A program made the translations under genes and the position numbers. Below are positions 1-5,608 of a stretch of DNA of 6,222 nt, in pieces. The notes under the pieces were generated by a model. That model was given only the letters and a program-made list of their open reading frames with translations, did not search any database and had not been told where the DNA came from. The DNA comes from Sphingopyxis sp. GTDB taxonomy: Bacteria > Pseudomonadota > Alphaproteobacteria > Sphingomonadales > Sphingomonadaceae. The DNA lies in contig JACEST010000118.1 of the NCBI GenBank assembly GCA_013911715.1, positions 1-6,222 of the forward strand. Reading direction: 5' to 3'. Within the stretch, counting starts at the first letter, position 1, and each line of letters opens with the position of its first letter.

Positions 1-162
1 GGATATGCCGGGGGTGGCGGCTTCGGTGCTGCGTTCGGCAGCGGCGTCACTGGCGGCTTCGGCGGCGGGGGCGGCGTCAGCGGAGGCGGCTTGTTCGGCA
101 TTTTGTTGCGAACAGCCAATCAGGGCGAGCGCCATCGCGCCCGCTAAGAGTTTCAGTTTCAT
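1..162 (-). CDS. Predicted lipoprotein, N-terminal part (runs off the left edge)
   Basis: Only the first 54 codons are present; the frame is open to base 1. The start ATG (162-160) is preceded by a good Shine-Dalgarno, GGGAG (175-171), eight bases upstream. Residues 1-16 form a short lipoprotein signal peptide: a basic start (MKLKLL), a hydrophobic stretch (AGAMALALIG), then the lipobox L-I-G-C with the acceptor Cys at residue 17. This predicts export, cleavage before Cys17 and lipidation. After Cys17 comes SQQN and then an Ala/Glu/Asp-rich low-complexity stretch (about residues 22-50), typical of a flexible tether between the lipid anchor and a folded domain. There is no Asp at +2, so nothing marks it for inner-membrane retention by the E. 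coli rule. The functional domain lies outside the window. Sphingomonad DUF4349-type lipoproteins begin in a similar way, but that is only a weak recollection. It is separated from the next upstream gene by about 745 bases of repeats, so it is probably its own transcription unit. Confidence 0.85.
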   Translation of the reverse strand, partial: MKLKLLAGAMALALIGCSQQNAEQAASADAAPAAEAASDAAAERSTEAATPGIS

Positions 163-312
163 GTGATATTCTCCCAAAGCGACTCGATGGCCGCAGGGGT
201 AGGGGTATCACAATTGATTTGGTTGACAATAGATATTCTAGTGGCGTGGTGGGGAATGGGATTTGGTGGTTTGAGCTAGGGTTTGTGCTGGTGCGATTGA
301 GAAAATCACCGC

Positions 313-386
313 AGCCCTGAGCCTGTCGAAGGGCGTCCCACGATCGTGCGCAATGCGGCTGGACGCCCTTCGACAAGCTCAGGGCT
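313..386. repeat. 26-bp inverted repeat, REP-like palindrome (CCCTGAGCCTGTCGAAGGG type)
   Basis: The arms are 313-338 (begins AGCCCTGAGCCTGTCGAAGG) and 361-386 (begins GGACGCCCTTCGACAAGCTC). They are reverse complements over 26 bases with one mismatch (G versus A in the CTGTCGA / TCGACAAG segment), and the loop is 22 bases. Transcribed from either strand it would fold into a long stable hairpin. Related GAGCNNGTCGAAGGG palindromes are, from general knowledge, common dispersed intergenic repeats in sphingomonads and some other proteobacteria. It stands upstream of the lipoprotein gene, not at the end of a gene, and there is no T-run, so a terminator role is not supported. Confidence 0.9.
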
Positions 387-404
387 ACGGTTCAATCTAC
401 AAGC

Positions 405-461
405 AGCGAAGGAAGGGGTTTCGCGCAGAGCACTCAGAGGAAGCAGAGACCGCAGAGGTGG
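405..461 (+). repeat. 57-bp direct repeat, copy 1, with four 9-bp CAGAG units
   Basis: This copy aligns without gaps to 632-688: 52 of 57 bases are identical by eye, and the first 26 are identical (beginning AGCGAAGGAAGGGGTTTCGC). Inside it, from 424 to 459, are four consecutive 9-base units, CGCAGAGCA, CTCAGAGGA, AGCAGAGAC and CGCAGAGGT, sharing a CAGAG core. The flanking sequence of the two copies does not match, so the repeat has defined edges. It is not coding: the 9-base period only makes an artificial three-residue repeat when translated. Confidence 0.85.
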
Positions 462-486
462 TGTGATCTCTGCCTCACCAATATTT

Positions 487-580
487 CGTCATCCCGGACT
501 TGATCCGGGATACCAAGCGACAGGGGCGTGTTATCCCGGATCAAGCCTGTCCTGAGCCAGTCGAAGGGTCCGGGATGACG
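487..580. repeat. CGTCATCCCGGACTTGATCC palindrome with its right arm split by a 23-bp REP-like insert
   Basis: The left arm (487-512) begins CGTCATCCCGGACTTGATCC and continues to GGGATA. The right arm is present in two exact pieces, TATCCCGGATCAAG (532-545) and TCCGGGATGACG (569-580). Joined, they make the perfect 26-base reverse complement of the left arm. Between them lies a 23-base segment (546-568, containing CCTGAGCCAGTCGAAGGG) resembling half of the other palindrome at 313-338. The loop between the arms is 513-531. The intact form of this palindrome is a widespread alphaproteobacterial intergenic repeat as far as I recall. The split form suggests one repeat family inserted into another, or a recombination between them. 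Confidence 0.88.
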
Positions 581-631
581 ATAATGAGGATATGCGGCGC
601 GCTGTCCCATCACAGTGCGAGGCGGCTGGGG

Positions 632-688
632 AGCGAAGGAAGGGGTTTCGCGCAGAGGACGCAGAGGGAGCAAAGGCCGCAGAGGTGG
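632..688 (+). repeat. 57-bp direct repeat, copy 2, with four 9-bp CAGAG units
   Basis: This is the second copy of the element at 405-461, in the same orientation, starting 227 bases further on. The 9-base units run from 651 to 686 as CGCAGAGGA, CGCAGAGGG, AGCAAAGGC and CGCAGAGGT. They are closer to a CGCAGAGG consensus than in copy 1, so this copy may be less decayed. All five differences from copy 1 fall within the unit block; the 5' part (AGCGAAGGAAGGGGTTTCGC) is unchanged. The two copies flank the split palindrome at 487-580. Confidence 0.85.
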
Positions 689-695
689 AGCGCCC

Positions 696-719
696 GGGGA
701 CATGCTATTGCGTGTCCCC
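696..719. repeat. GGGGACA...TGTCCCC hairpin
   Basis: GGGGACA (696-702) pairs with TGTCCCC (713-719). A T-G wobble and a G-C pair extend this to a 9-pair stem with a six-base loop (705-710). GGGGACACGC-type hairpins are, as I recall, another recurrent sphingomonad intergenic element. On the minus strand it reads downstream of the orphan gene, but the second hairpin at 850-871 comes first, and no T-run follows, so a terminator function is only possible. Confidence 0.6.
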
Positions 720-745
720 CGTATAGCGTAGTGCGCTCCACGAAA

Positions 746-871
746 GCCCCTCCCCTTCAGGGGAGGGGTTGGGGTGGGGTCTGTCGGCCTGGCGCAAGGC
801 GGCGACACCCCTCCCGCTGCGACTAGGCGGTAAACCGCCAAGTCTCGCTGCCCTCCCCTGAAGGGGAGGGC
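746..871. repeat. Pair of oppositely oriented CCCTCCCC/GGGGAGGG hairpins
   Basis: The left hairpin has CCCCTCCCC (747-755) paired with GGGGAGGGG (760-768) around a TTCA loop. The right hairpin has GCCCTCCCC (850-858) paired with GGGGAGGGC (863-871) around a TGAA loop. Because TGAA is the complement of TTCA, the right unit is the left one in reverse, so the pair bounds about 80 bases like terminal inverted repeats. Between them, GGCGGT (826-831) and ACCGCC (834-839) make a small extra stem. On the minus strand the 850-871 hairpin lies 36 bases past the stop of the orphan gene and may stop or stabilise its transcript, although there is no U-tract. Such G-rich hairpins with TTCA/TGAA loops are common dispersed repeats in many proteobacteria. 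Confidence 0.75.
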
Positions 872-907
872 GTGCTTCCTGAGTATCCAAGTGAGTGCCT
901 GTTAAGT

Positions 908-1741
908 CTAAAACGGAGACAATAGCCTAATAAACTGTGCGATATCATCGGCCAAGCCGAGTGCAGTCGTAGCAATTAGCGTCCACGTTGATGCCTTCAC
1001 CAAAGCCTTGATTGCTTCGTCAACGATGAGGTCGAGTTTCTTGCCGATCCAAGCGCTTATTCCTTTGCTGAACCGTCGAAACGTCGATTCCGCCTGCCTA
1101 AGCTCAGCTTCGCTTGGGTCTGAATTTGACACTTGTTGGCGAACTGCATCAGCTGCTTCATTTAGTTCGCGCTTTGTCTCTTCATCATAAGGTGGAAAGC
1201 CAACGTCGTCAGGCGGACCATTGTGCCCAAGCAACGCTGGTGAAAGGGAAAGGTCAGCGAGCTGTTGTTCTAAGTCGCTTAAACGGGTGAGGATGCTTTT
1301 GGTAAGAGTGCTGGTGACTCCGTCAGCCTTTCCAGACGACGACTCATCCTCTTCTTCGGGATGGTCATAATAATCACCGAAACTTGTTGGAGCCCATTCA
1401 AATGTTCCGGATGCCTGCACACGTTCGACCGCAGCCCCTATCAATTCATCGCTAAACTCAGGAGAAAATTCATCACCAAGAACTTCTGAAGCATCGAATG
1501 GGCCGCCCCAGATATAGATGTATACTCCGTCTTCAGAATCGATTGGCGTTTGGTTTTGCGGGTCCTCAAAGTGTTCATGAAACCAGCCGACCATGGAATC
1601 TACAGCTAACTCGCGATGAGCATCCTTCTGCTCTTTAGCGAGTTGTTGCTGATACTCTTCATACCTGTGCCATGCCTCCTCCTCTTCCGCTTCTGCGGCG
1701 AGGCGACGGCGTTTGGCGCGTTCAGCTTCATCATCGGACAT
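908..1741 (-). CDS. Unrecognised 277-residue acidic protein, AT-rich orphan gene
   Basis: I do not recognise a named family. ATG is at 1741-1739 and TAG at 910-908. No clear Shine-Dalgarno precedes the ATG, and the next internal Met (50) would lose a plausible N-terminal helix. Visible parts are: residues 1-46, a highly charged, probably coiled-coil helix; 47-120, a compact region with WFHEHFEDPQNQTP and the aromatic VYIYIWGGPFDASEVLGDEF; 124-140, an acidic-Ser linker; 145-166, a second heptad-like helix; GHNGPPDD at 172-179; 186-225, a charged helix; and 228-277, a helix ending in a hydrophobic stretch (249-272) that could be amphipathic or a membrane anchor. There is no signal peptide. I recall similar 'YIWGGPYDA' and 'GHNGPP' motifs in uncharacterised alphaproteobacterial proteins, but no function. 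Sampled lines are about 38-50% G+C against 73% in uvrD, suggesting acquisition by transfer. It follows uvrD by 102 bases on the same strand, but its different composition argues against a functional link. Confidence 0.82.
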   Translation of the reverse strand: MSDDEAERAKRRRLAAEAEEEEAWHRYEEYQQQLAKEQKDAHRELAVDSMVGWFHEHFEDPQNQTPIDSEDGVYIYIWGGPFDASEVLGDEFSPEFSDELIGAAVERVQASGTFEWAPTSFGDYYDHPEEEDESSSGKADGVTSTLTKSILTRLSDLEQQLADLSLSPALLGHNGPPDDVGFPPYDEETKRELNEAADAVRQQVSNSDPSEAELRQAESTFRRFSKGISAWIGKKLDLIVDEAIKALVKASTWTLIATTALGLADDIAQFIRLLSPF

Positions 1742-1843
1742 TTTGTCGGTATGCGTTGTTGACCTGAGGATGTGAACTGCAAATCTTCAGACGACAGCAT
1801 CGCTTTGCTTGCTTTGCAAAATCCCGCGAAGCGTTGTCATTCC

Positions 1844-4129
1844 TCACCCAATCCGAATGAAACTATCCAGCACCCGCTTCGTCCCCGCCGCCTCGAAGCT
1901 CACCTCCAACTTGTTCCCGTCGATATCCTCGATCTCGCCATACCCAAACTTCTCGTGGAACACGCGCATGCCGATCGCGAGGTCGGATCTGGGTTTGGCG
2001 CCGATGGCGGCGGCGGGGGCGCGTTCGCTTGGCGCGGGGGCGCGGGTTGTGCCGGTTTGGGCAGCGGCACGTTGCCATGCTGGGCCTCTGGTCGCGGCGC
2101 GGTTGCTTTGCGCGGCGGCGAGGTGCGCGAAGGGGTCGGCGTTCGCGCTGAAATTGGCGCGCCACAGGCTGGCGCCGCCGGCCATGCTGTCTTCGGCCTC
2201 GATATGTTCGGGGGGCAGCTCGGCGATGAAGCGGCTGGGGATGCTGCTGGTCCATTGGCCGTAGATGCGGCGGTTGGCGGCGTGCCAGATGGTCGCAGTC
2301 TCGCGCGCGCGGGTGATGGCGACATAGGCGAGGCGGCGTTCTTCCTCGAGGCTTGCGGTGCCGCCTTCGTCGAGCGCGCGCTGTGACGGGAAGACGCCGT
2401 CCTCCCACCCTGCGAGATGGACGTGGCGGAACTCCAGTCCCTTGGCGGCGTGGATGGTCATGATCGTGACCTGTTCGGCATCGACGCTGTCGTCGCGGTC
2501 CATGACCAGGCTGACATGTTCGAGGAAGGCGTCGAGGCTGTCATATTCCTCCATCGCGCGGACGAGTTCGGACAGATTCTCAAGGCGGCCTGCGGCTTCG
2601 GAGCTTTTGTCGGCTTGCAGCATCGCGGTGTAGCCCGAATCGTCGAGGATCAGTTGAGCGAGCTCGGCGTGGGGCAGCGCCTGGGCCTGTTCCTGCCAGT
2701 GGCGCAGTTGGCTCACGAAGGTGGCGAGCGCGCGGCGCGCTTGCGGGGTCAGCTCGTCACTCTCGATGATGCGCGCGGCGGCGCGGGCGAGGGGGGTCTG
2801 CTGCGCGCGCGCGAGCAGGTGGATGCGCTGGATCGCCTTGTCGCCCAGTCCGCGTTTGGGGGTGTTGACGATGCGTTCGAACGCCAGATCGTCGGCGGGC
2901 GAATTGACGAGGCGCAGATAAGCGAGCGCATCGCGGATTTCGGCGCGTTCATAGAAGCGGAAACCGCCGACGATGCGATAGGGCATGCCGATGGAGATGA
3001 AGCGGTCCTCCAACTCGCGCGTCTGGAACTGCGCGCGCACGAGGATGGCGGCGTGGTTGAGGCTCTCGCCCTTGATCTGCAGGCTTTCGAGCGCGTCGCC
3101 GATCCGGCGCGCCTCTTCGGGGCCGTCCCACACGCCCTGCACCCGCACCTTGTCACCGCTGTCGAGGTCGGTCCACAAGGTCTTGCCCAGCCGGTCGCCA
3201 TTGTGCGCGATGAGGCCGGAGGCGGCGGCGAGGATGTGCGGGGTCGAGCGGTAATTTTGTTCAAGCCGGATCACGGTCGCGCCCGGAAAATCGCGCTCGA
3301 AGCGCAGGATGTTGGCGACCTCGGCCCCGCGCCAGCTGTAGATCGACTGGTCGTCATCGCCGACACAGCAGATATTCTTGCGCGTCTGCGCGAGCAGGCG
3401 CAGCCACAGATATTGGCTGGCGTTAGTGTCCTGATATTCGTCGACAAGGATATATTTGAAGCGCGTCTGATAGTGTTCAAGAATGTCGCGGTGCGATTTG
3501 AGGATGACGAGCATGTGGAGCAGCAGGTCGCCGAAATCGCAGGCGTTGAGGGTTTTGAGCCGCGCCTGGTAAAGCCCATAGAAATGCCGCCCCTTGCCAT
3601 CGGCCCACGCCTCATTCTCGCCCGCGTCGAGATCGGTGGGGGTGAGGCCGCGGTTCTTCCAGCGGTCGATCAGGCTGGCGAGCAATTTGGGCGGCCAGCG
3701 TTTGTCATCAAGCGCCTCTACGGCCATCAACTGTTTGATGACGCGCAGCTGGTCGTCGGTGTCGAGGATGGTGAAATTGCTTTGCAAGCCGACCAGTTCG
3801 GCGTGGCGGCGGAGCATTTTGGCGGCGATGCTGTGAAAGGTGCCGAGCCACGGCATCCCCTCTACCGCGTCGCTGATCATTTGCCCGATGCGGTGCTTCA
3901 TCTCGCGCGCGGCCTTGTTCGTGAAGGTGACGGCGAGGATTTCGCTTGGCCACGCCCGCCGCGTCGCGACCAAATGCGCTAGGCGCGCGGTGAGCGCCGC
4001 GGTTTTGCCCGTGCCCGCGCCAGCAAGCACCAGCACGGGGCCTTCGCTGGTGAGCACGGCCTGGCGCTGCGGCGGGTTTAGCCCGGCAAGATAGGGGGGA
4101 TCGGAAACGGGGGCAGGGGCATGAGTCAC
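1844..4129 (-). CDS. uvrD: UvrD/PcrA-type ATP-dependent DNA helicase (superfamily 1A)
   Basis: A 3'-to-5' DNA helicase that would unwind duplexes in nucleotide-excision and mismatch repair and clear proteins such as RecA or stalled RNA polymerase. All SF1A motifs are present in the 761-residue product: Q motif LNPPQRQAV (17-25), Walker A AGAGTGKT (36-43), Ia VTFTNKAA (67-74), Walker B LVDEYQDT (228-235), III GDDDQSIYSWRGA (257-269), IV LEQNYRS (289-295), V TIHAAKGLEF (558-567) and VI EEERRLAYVAITRAR (595-609). After an Ala-rich linker (about 660-712) comes the C-terminal Tudor-like module (GMRVFHEKFGYGEI... to about 758), which contacts RNA polymerase in PcrA/UvrD. I chose GTG at 4129-4127 (MTHAPAPVSDPPYLAGL...). 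The only longer option is a TTG at 4165 inside the transporter gene, and no ATG precedes the Q motif. There is no visible Shine-Dalgarno, but the start lies only ten bases after the upstream stop, so translational coupling is likely. The length is within the usual 720-790 range. It is annotated as uvrD or pcrA in different genomes. Confidence 0.96.
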   Translation of the reverse strand: MTHAPAPVSDPPYLAGLNPPQRQAVLTSEGPVLVLAGAGTGKTAALTARLAHLVATRRAWPSEILAVTFTNKAAREMKHRIGQMISDAVEGMPWLGTFHSIAAKMLRRHAELVGLQSNFTILDTDDQLRVIKQLMAVEALDDKRWPPKLLASLIDRWKNRGLTPTDLDAGENEAWADGKGRHFYGLYQARLKTLNACDFGDLLLHMLVILKSHRDILEHYQTRFKYILVDEYQDTNASQYLWLRLLAQTRKNICCVGDDDQSIYSWRGAEVANILRFERDFPGATVIRLEQNYRSTPHILAAASGLIAHNGDRLGKTLWTDLDSGDKVRVQGVWDGPEEARRIGDALESLQIKGESLNHAAILVRAQFQTRELEDRFISIGMPYRIVGGFRFYERAEIRDALAYLRLVNSPADDLAFERIVNTPKRGLGDKAIQRIHLLARAQQTPLARAAARIIESDELTPQARRALATFVSQLRHWQEQAQALPHAELAQLILDDSGYTAMLQADKSSEAAGRLENLSELVRAMEEYDSLDAFLEHVSLVMDRDDSVDAEQVTIMTIHAAKGLEFRHVHLAGWEDGVFPSQRALDEGGTASLEEERRLAYVAITRARETATIWHAANRRIYGQWTSSIPSRFIAELPPEHIEAEDSMAGGASLWRANFSANADPFAHLAAAQSNRAATRGPAWQRAAAQTGTTRAPAPSERAPAAAIGAKPRSDLAIGMRVFHEKFGYGEIEDIDGNKLEVSFEAAGTKRVLDSFIRIG

Positions 4130-4139
4130 ATGCGAACGA

Positions 4140-5066
4140 TTAGGGAACGGCGGCGCGCGGCGCAAGGCGCGCGAACAGGCGTCCGTCGATCATCAGTAAT
4201 CCGAGCGCGATCAGCGCCATACCAGCGATCTGGCCGCCGGTGAGCACTTCGCCGAGCACGGCGACGCCGAGCAGGATGGCGACCGGCGGCATCACCAGCG
4301 CGATCAGCAGCGCATTGCTGGCCCCGGCGCGGTCGATCAGGCGGAAGAAGATGAAATAGGCAAAGCTGGTGCCGACCAATGCCAGCGTCAGCATCGCGGC
4401 GATAGCGGTCAGATTGGGAACGGGCGCGGCCCAAGGCGGTTCGACGACCAGCGCCAGCGGGGCAATCAGCGCGGCGGCGGTGACAATCTGGCCAGTCGCC
4501 GCAGCCATCGGCACGATGGTTGCGCCCAGCCGCCGCGCATAAACCGCCGCCCCGGCAAAGCTGGCCGCGGCGAACAGGCAGGCGAGCTGCGCGATGACAT
4601 CTTGCCCCATGCCGCTGACCGCATCGGGGCCGACCATGACGATAATCCCGCCAAAGCCGAGTACCACCCCGGCGAGCTTGAGCGGCGTCGCGCGCTCGTC
4701 ACGGGTAAAGACATGCGCGATGAGCACGCCCCACAACGGCACGGTGGCGTTGAGGATTGACGCTAGTCCGCTATCGATTCGCGTCTGCGCCCAGAAAAAC
4801 AGCGCCATTGGCATGGCGACGTTGAAAAAGCCCAATATGGTGAGCTGCCACCAACTGCGCGCGTCGCGGGGCAGGGCATGCCCCAGCCATTTGAGCGCGA
4901 GCAGCATCAGCGGAATGGCGAGCAGCATGCGTAATGCCACGAGCGTCAGCGGGCCAAACCCGGTGAGGCCCAGCTCGATCAGGAAAAAGGCACCGCCCCA
5001 CACGATCGCCAGGATCGCGATCAGGCCCCAGTCGTGGGCGGTCATGCGCAAGCTGGACGCGCTCAT
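4140..5066 (-). CDS. EamA/DMT-family inner-membrane transporter
   Basis: A 308-residue polytopic membrane protein of the drug/metabolite transporter superfamily, whose members mostly export amino acids, metabolites or drugs; the substrate cannot be read from sequence. About ten hydrophobic segments are visible (approximately 14-33, 38-58, 73-93, 100-118, 129-146, 155-175, 184-206, 216-238, 245-268, 272-291), arranged as two EamA repeats. The first runs from WGLIAILAIVWGGAFFLI to GGIIVMVG (13-146). The second covers about 155-292 and ends with the typical PPVAILLGVAVLGEVLTGGQ helix pair. Hallmarks are VWGGAF in helix 1, the Arg in ALRMLLA (46) and ASILNATVPLW (102-112). I chose ATG 5066-5064, which overlaps the rsmD stop as ATGA. 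An in-frame Met at residue 8 (5045) is an alternative, and neither has a clear Shine-Dalgarno. Extending upstream to 5195 would only translate rsmD in another frame as an Arg-rich peptide. The gene sits in the operon between rsmD and uvrD. Confidence 0.93.
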   Translation of the reverse strand: MSASSLRMTAHDWGLIAILAIVWGGAFFLIELGLTGFGPLTLVALRMLLAIPLMLLALKWLGHALPRDARSWWQLTILGFFNVAMPMALFFWAQTRIDSGLASILNATVPLWGVLIAHVFTRDERATPLKLAGVVLGFGGIIVMVGPDAVSGMGQDVIAQLACLFAAASFAGAAVYARRLGATIVPMAAATGQIVTAAALIAPLALVVEPPWAAPVPNLTAIAAMLTLALVGTSFAYFIFFRLIDRAGASNALLIALVMPPVAILLGVAVLGEVLTGGQIAGMALIALGLLMIDGRLFARLAPRAAVP

Positions 5067-5608
5067 GGCGCGGGCCGGAGCAGGGTCAGCTTGGCCTTGC
5101 CGACCTTGCGTTCGGTGTCGACGTCGAAGCCGTCGACGTCGATGCTCTCGCTGGTGCCGGTTTCGATACAAATCCAGCTCGCCGCGCTGGTCCAACTGAG
5201 CCGTGCCAGCTTGTCGAGCGCGACCGCGCCCGCGCCGCTGCCATAGGGCGGGTCCATCAGGATGACGTCATAGGCCCGCGGCGCGGTGCCGAGGTTGAGC
5301 ACCGACGTCGCGCGGATCTCGGCGCGCGCTGCCGCGCCAAGATGGGCCAGATTGGCGCGCAGCGCGTCGAGTGCAGCGCGGTCCTGTTCGGCGAACAGGC
5401 AGTGGGCCGCGCCGCGCGACAAGGCCTCAATCCCCAGCGCGCCCGATCCGGCAAACAAATCGGCCACATGCAAACCGTCGAAACTGCCGAGGCGACTGAC
5501 CAGCATCGAGAAGAGCGTTTCGCGCGTGCGGTCCGCCGTCGGCCGCGTCGCGTCGCCCTTTGGCGCGCTGAGCCTGCGCCCGCGCCATTCGCCTGAAATA
5601 ACGCGCAT
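5063..5608 (-). CDS. rsmD: 16S rRNA (guanine(966)-N2)-methyltransferase RsmD
   Basis: Transfers a methyl group from S-adenosylmethionine to N2 of G966 in 16S rRNA of the assembling 30S subunit, in the cytoplasm. The product is 181 residues, the usual size. It opens with the family signature MRVISGEWRGRRL (1-13) and RPTADRTRETLFSML (22-36), has the SAM-binding loop VADLFAGSGALG (48-59), an acidic residue after the next strand (FAEQD, 72-76), and the N-methyltransferase catalytic motif DPPY (119-122) in DVILMDPPYG. I chose ATG 5608-5606 because the conserved family start is exactly here. A frame extension to 5797 would only add antifamily sequence inside the upstream gene. The start shares one base with the stop of the upstream pseudouridine synthase (TGATG), and an AAAGG lies just before it. 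Its own stop overlaps the transporter start (ATGA), so translation of the three genes is probably coupled. The rluB-rsmD pair is a common arrangement in alphaproteobacteria. Confidence 0.97.
   Translation of the reverse strand: MRVISGEWRGRRLSAPKGDATRPTADRTRETLFSMLVSRLGSFDGLHVADLFAGSGALGIEALSRGAAHCLFAEQDRAALDALRANLAHLGAAARAEIRATSVLNLGTAPRAYDVILMDPPYGSGAGAVALDKLARLSWTSAASWICIETGTSESIDVDGFDVDTERKVGKAKLTLLRPAP

Larger units (their letters stand above)
163..907. other. Non-coding, repeat-rich intergenic region
   Basis: This 745-base stretch separates the lipoprotein gene from the 277-residue orphan gene. Open frames of 60-135 codons exist on both strands, but their peptides are translations of the palindromes and tandem units (for example PLQGRGWGG, NPSPEGEGL and repeated Q-R-T), so I do not call them genes. 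About 163-300 is comparatively AT-rich, without repeats, and is where the promoter of the leftward lipoprotein gene should lie. From 313 to 871 it is a patchwork of at least five repeat types, listed separately. I found no tRNA, no rRNA and no remnant of a transposase in it. Confidence 0.75.

Noticed and set aside
202..229. Possible promoter for the lipoprotein gene on the minus strand (TTGTCA at 229-224)
   Set aside because: The hexamer is a fair -35 match, but the sequence 16 bases further (TACCCC) is a poor -10, so no promoter can be called with confidence.
346..890. Several open frames of 60-135 codons on both strands in the repeat region
   Set aside because: Their translations are made of repeat sequence (PLQGRGWGG, NPSPEGEGL, Q-R-T runs) and they overlap one another; no ribosome site or domain supports them.
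1742..1843. Possible terminator or promoter between uvrD and the orphan gene
   Set aside because: I found no convincing GC hairpin with a T-run after the uvrD stop, nor a matched pair of promoter hexamers before the orphan ATG.
880..1843. Direct repeats or attachment-like sites flanking the AT-rich orphan gene
   Set aside because: The sequences on either side were compared by eye and share no repeat long enough to suggest site-specific integration; no integrase is present.
2417..3982. A 521-codon open frame on the plus strand
   Set aside because: It lies entirely antisense to uvrD, whose motifs are all intact. Long antisense frames are expected in G+C-rich genes, and the peptide has no recognisable domain.
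5067..5195. Upstream extension of the transporter by 43 residues
   Set aside because: The added peptide is Arg-rich, is rsmD read in another frame, and precedes a good family start at 5066 with an ATGA overlap.
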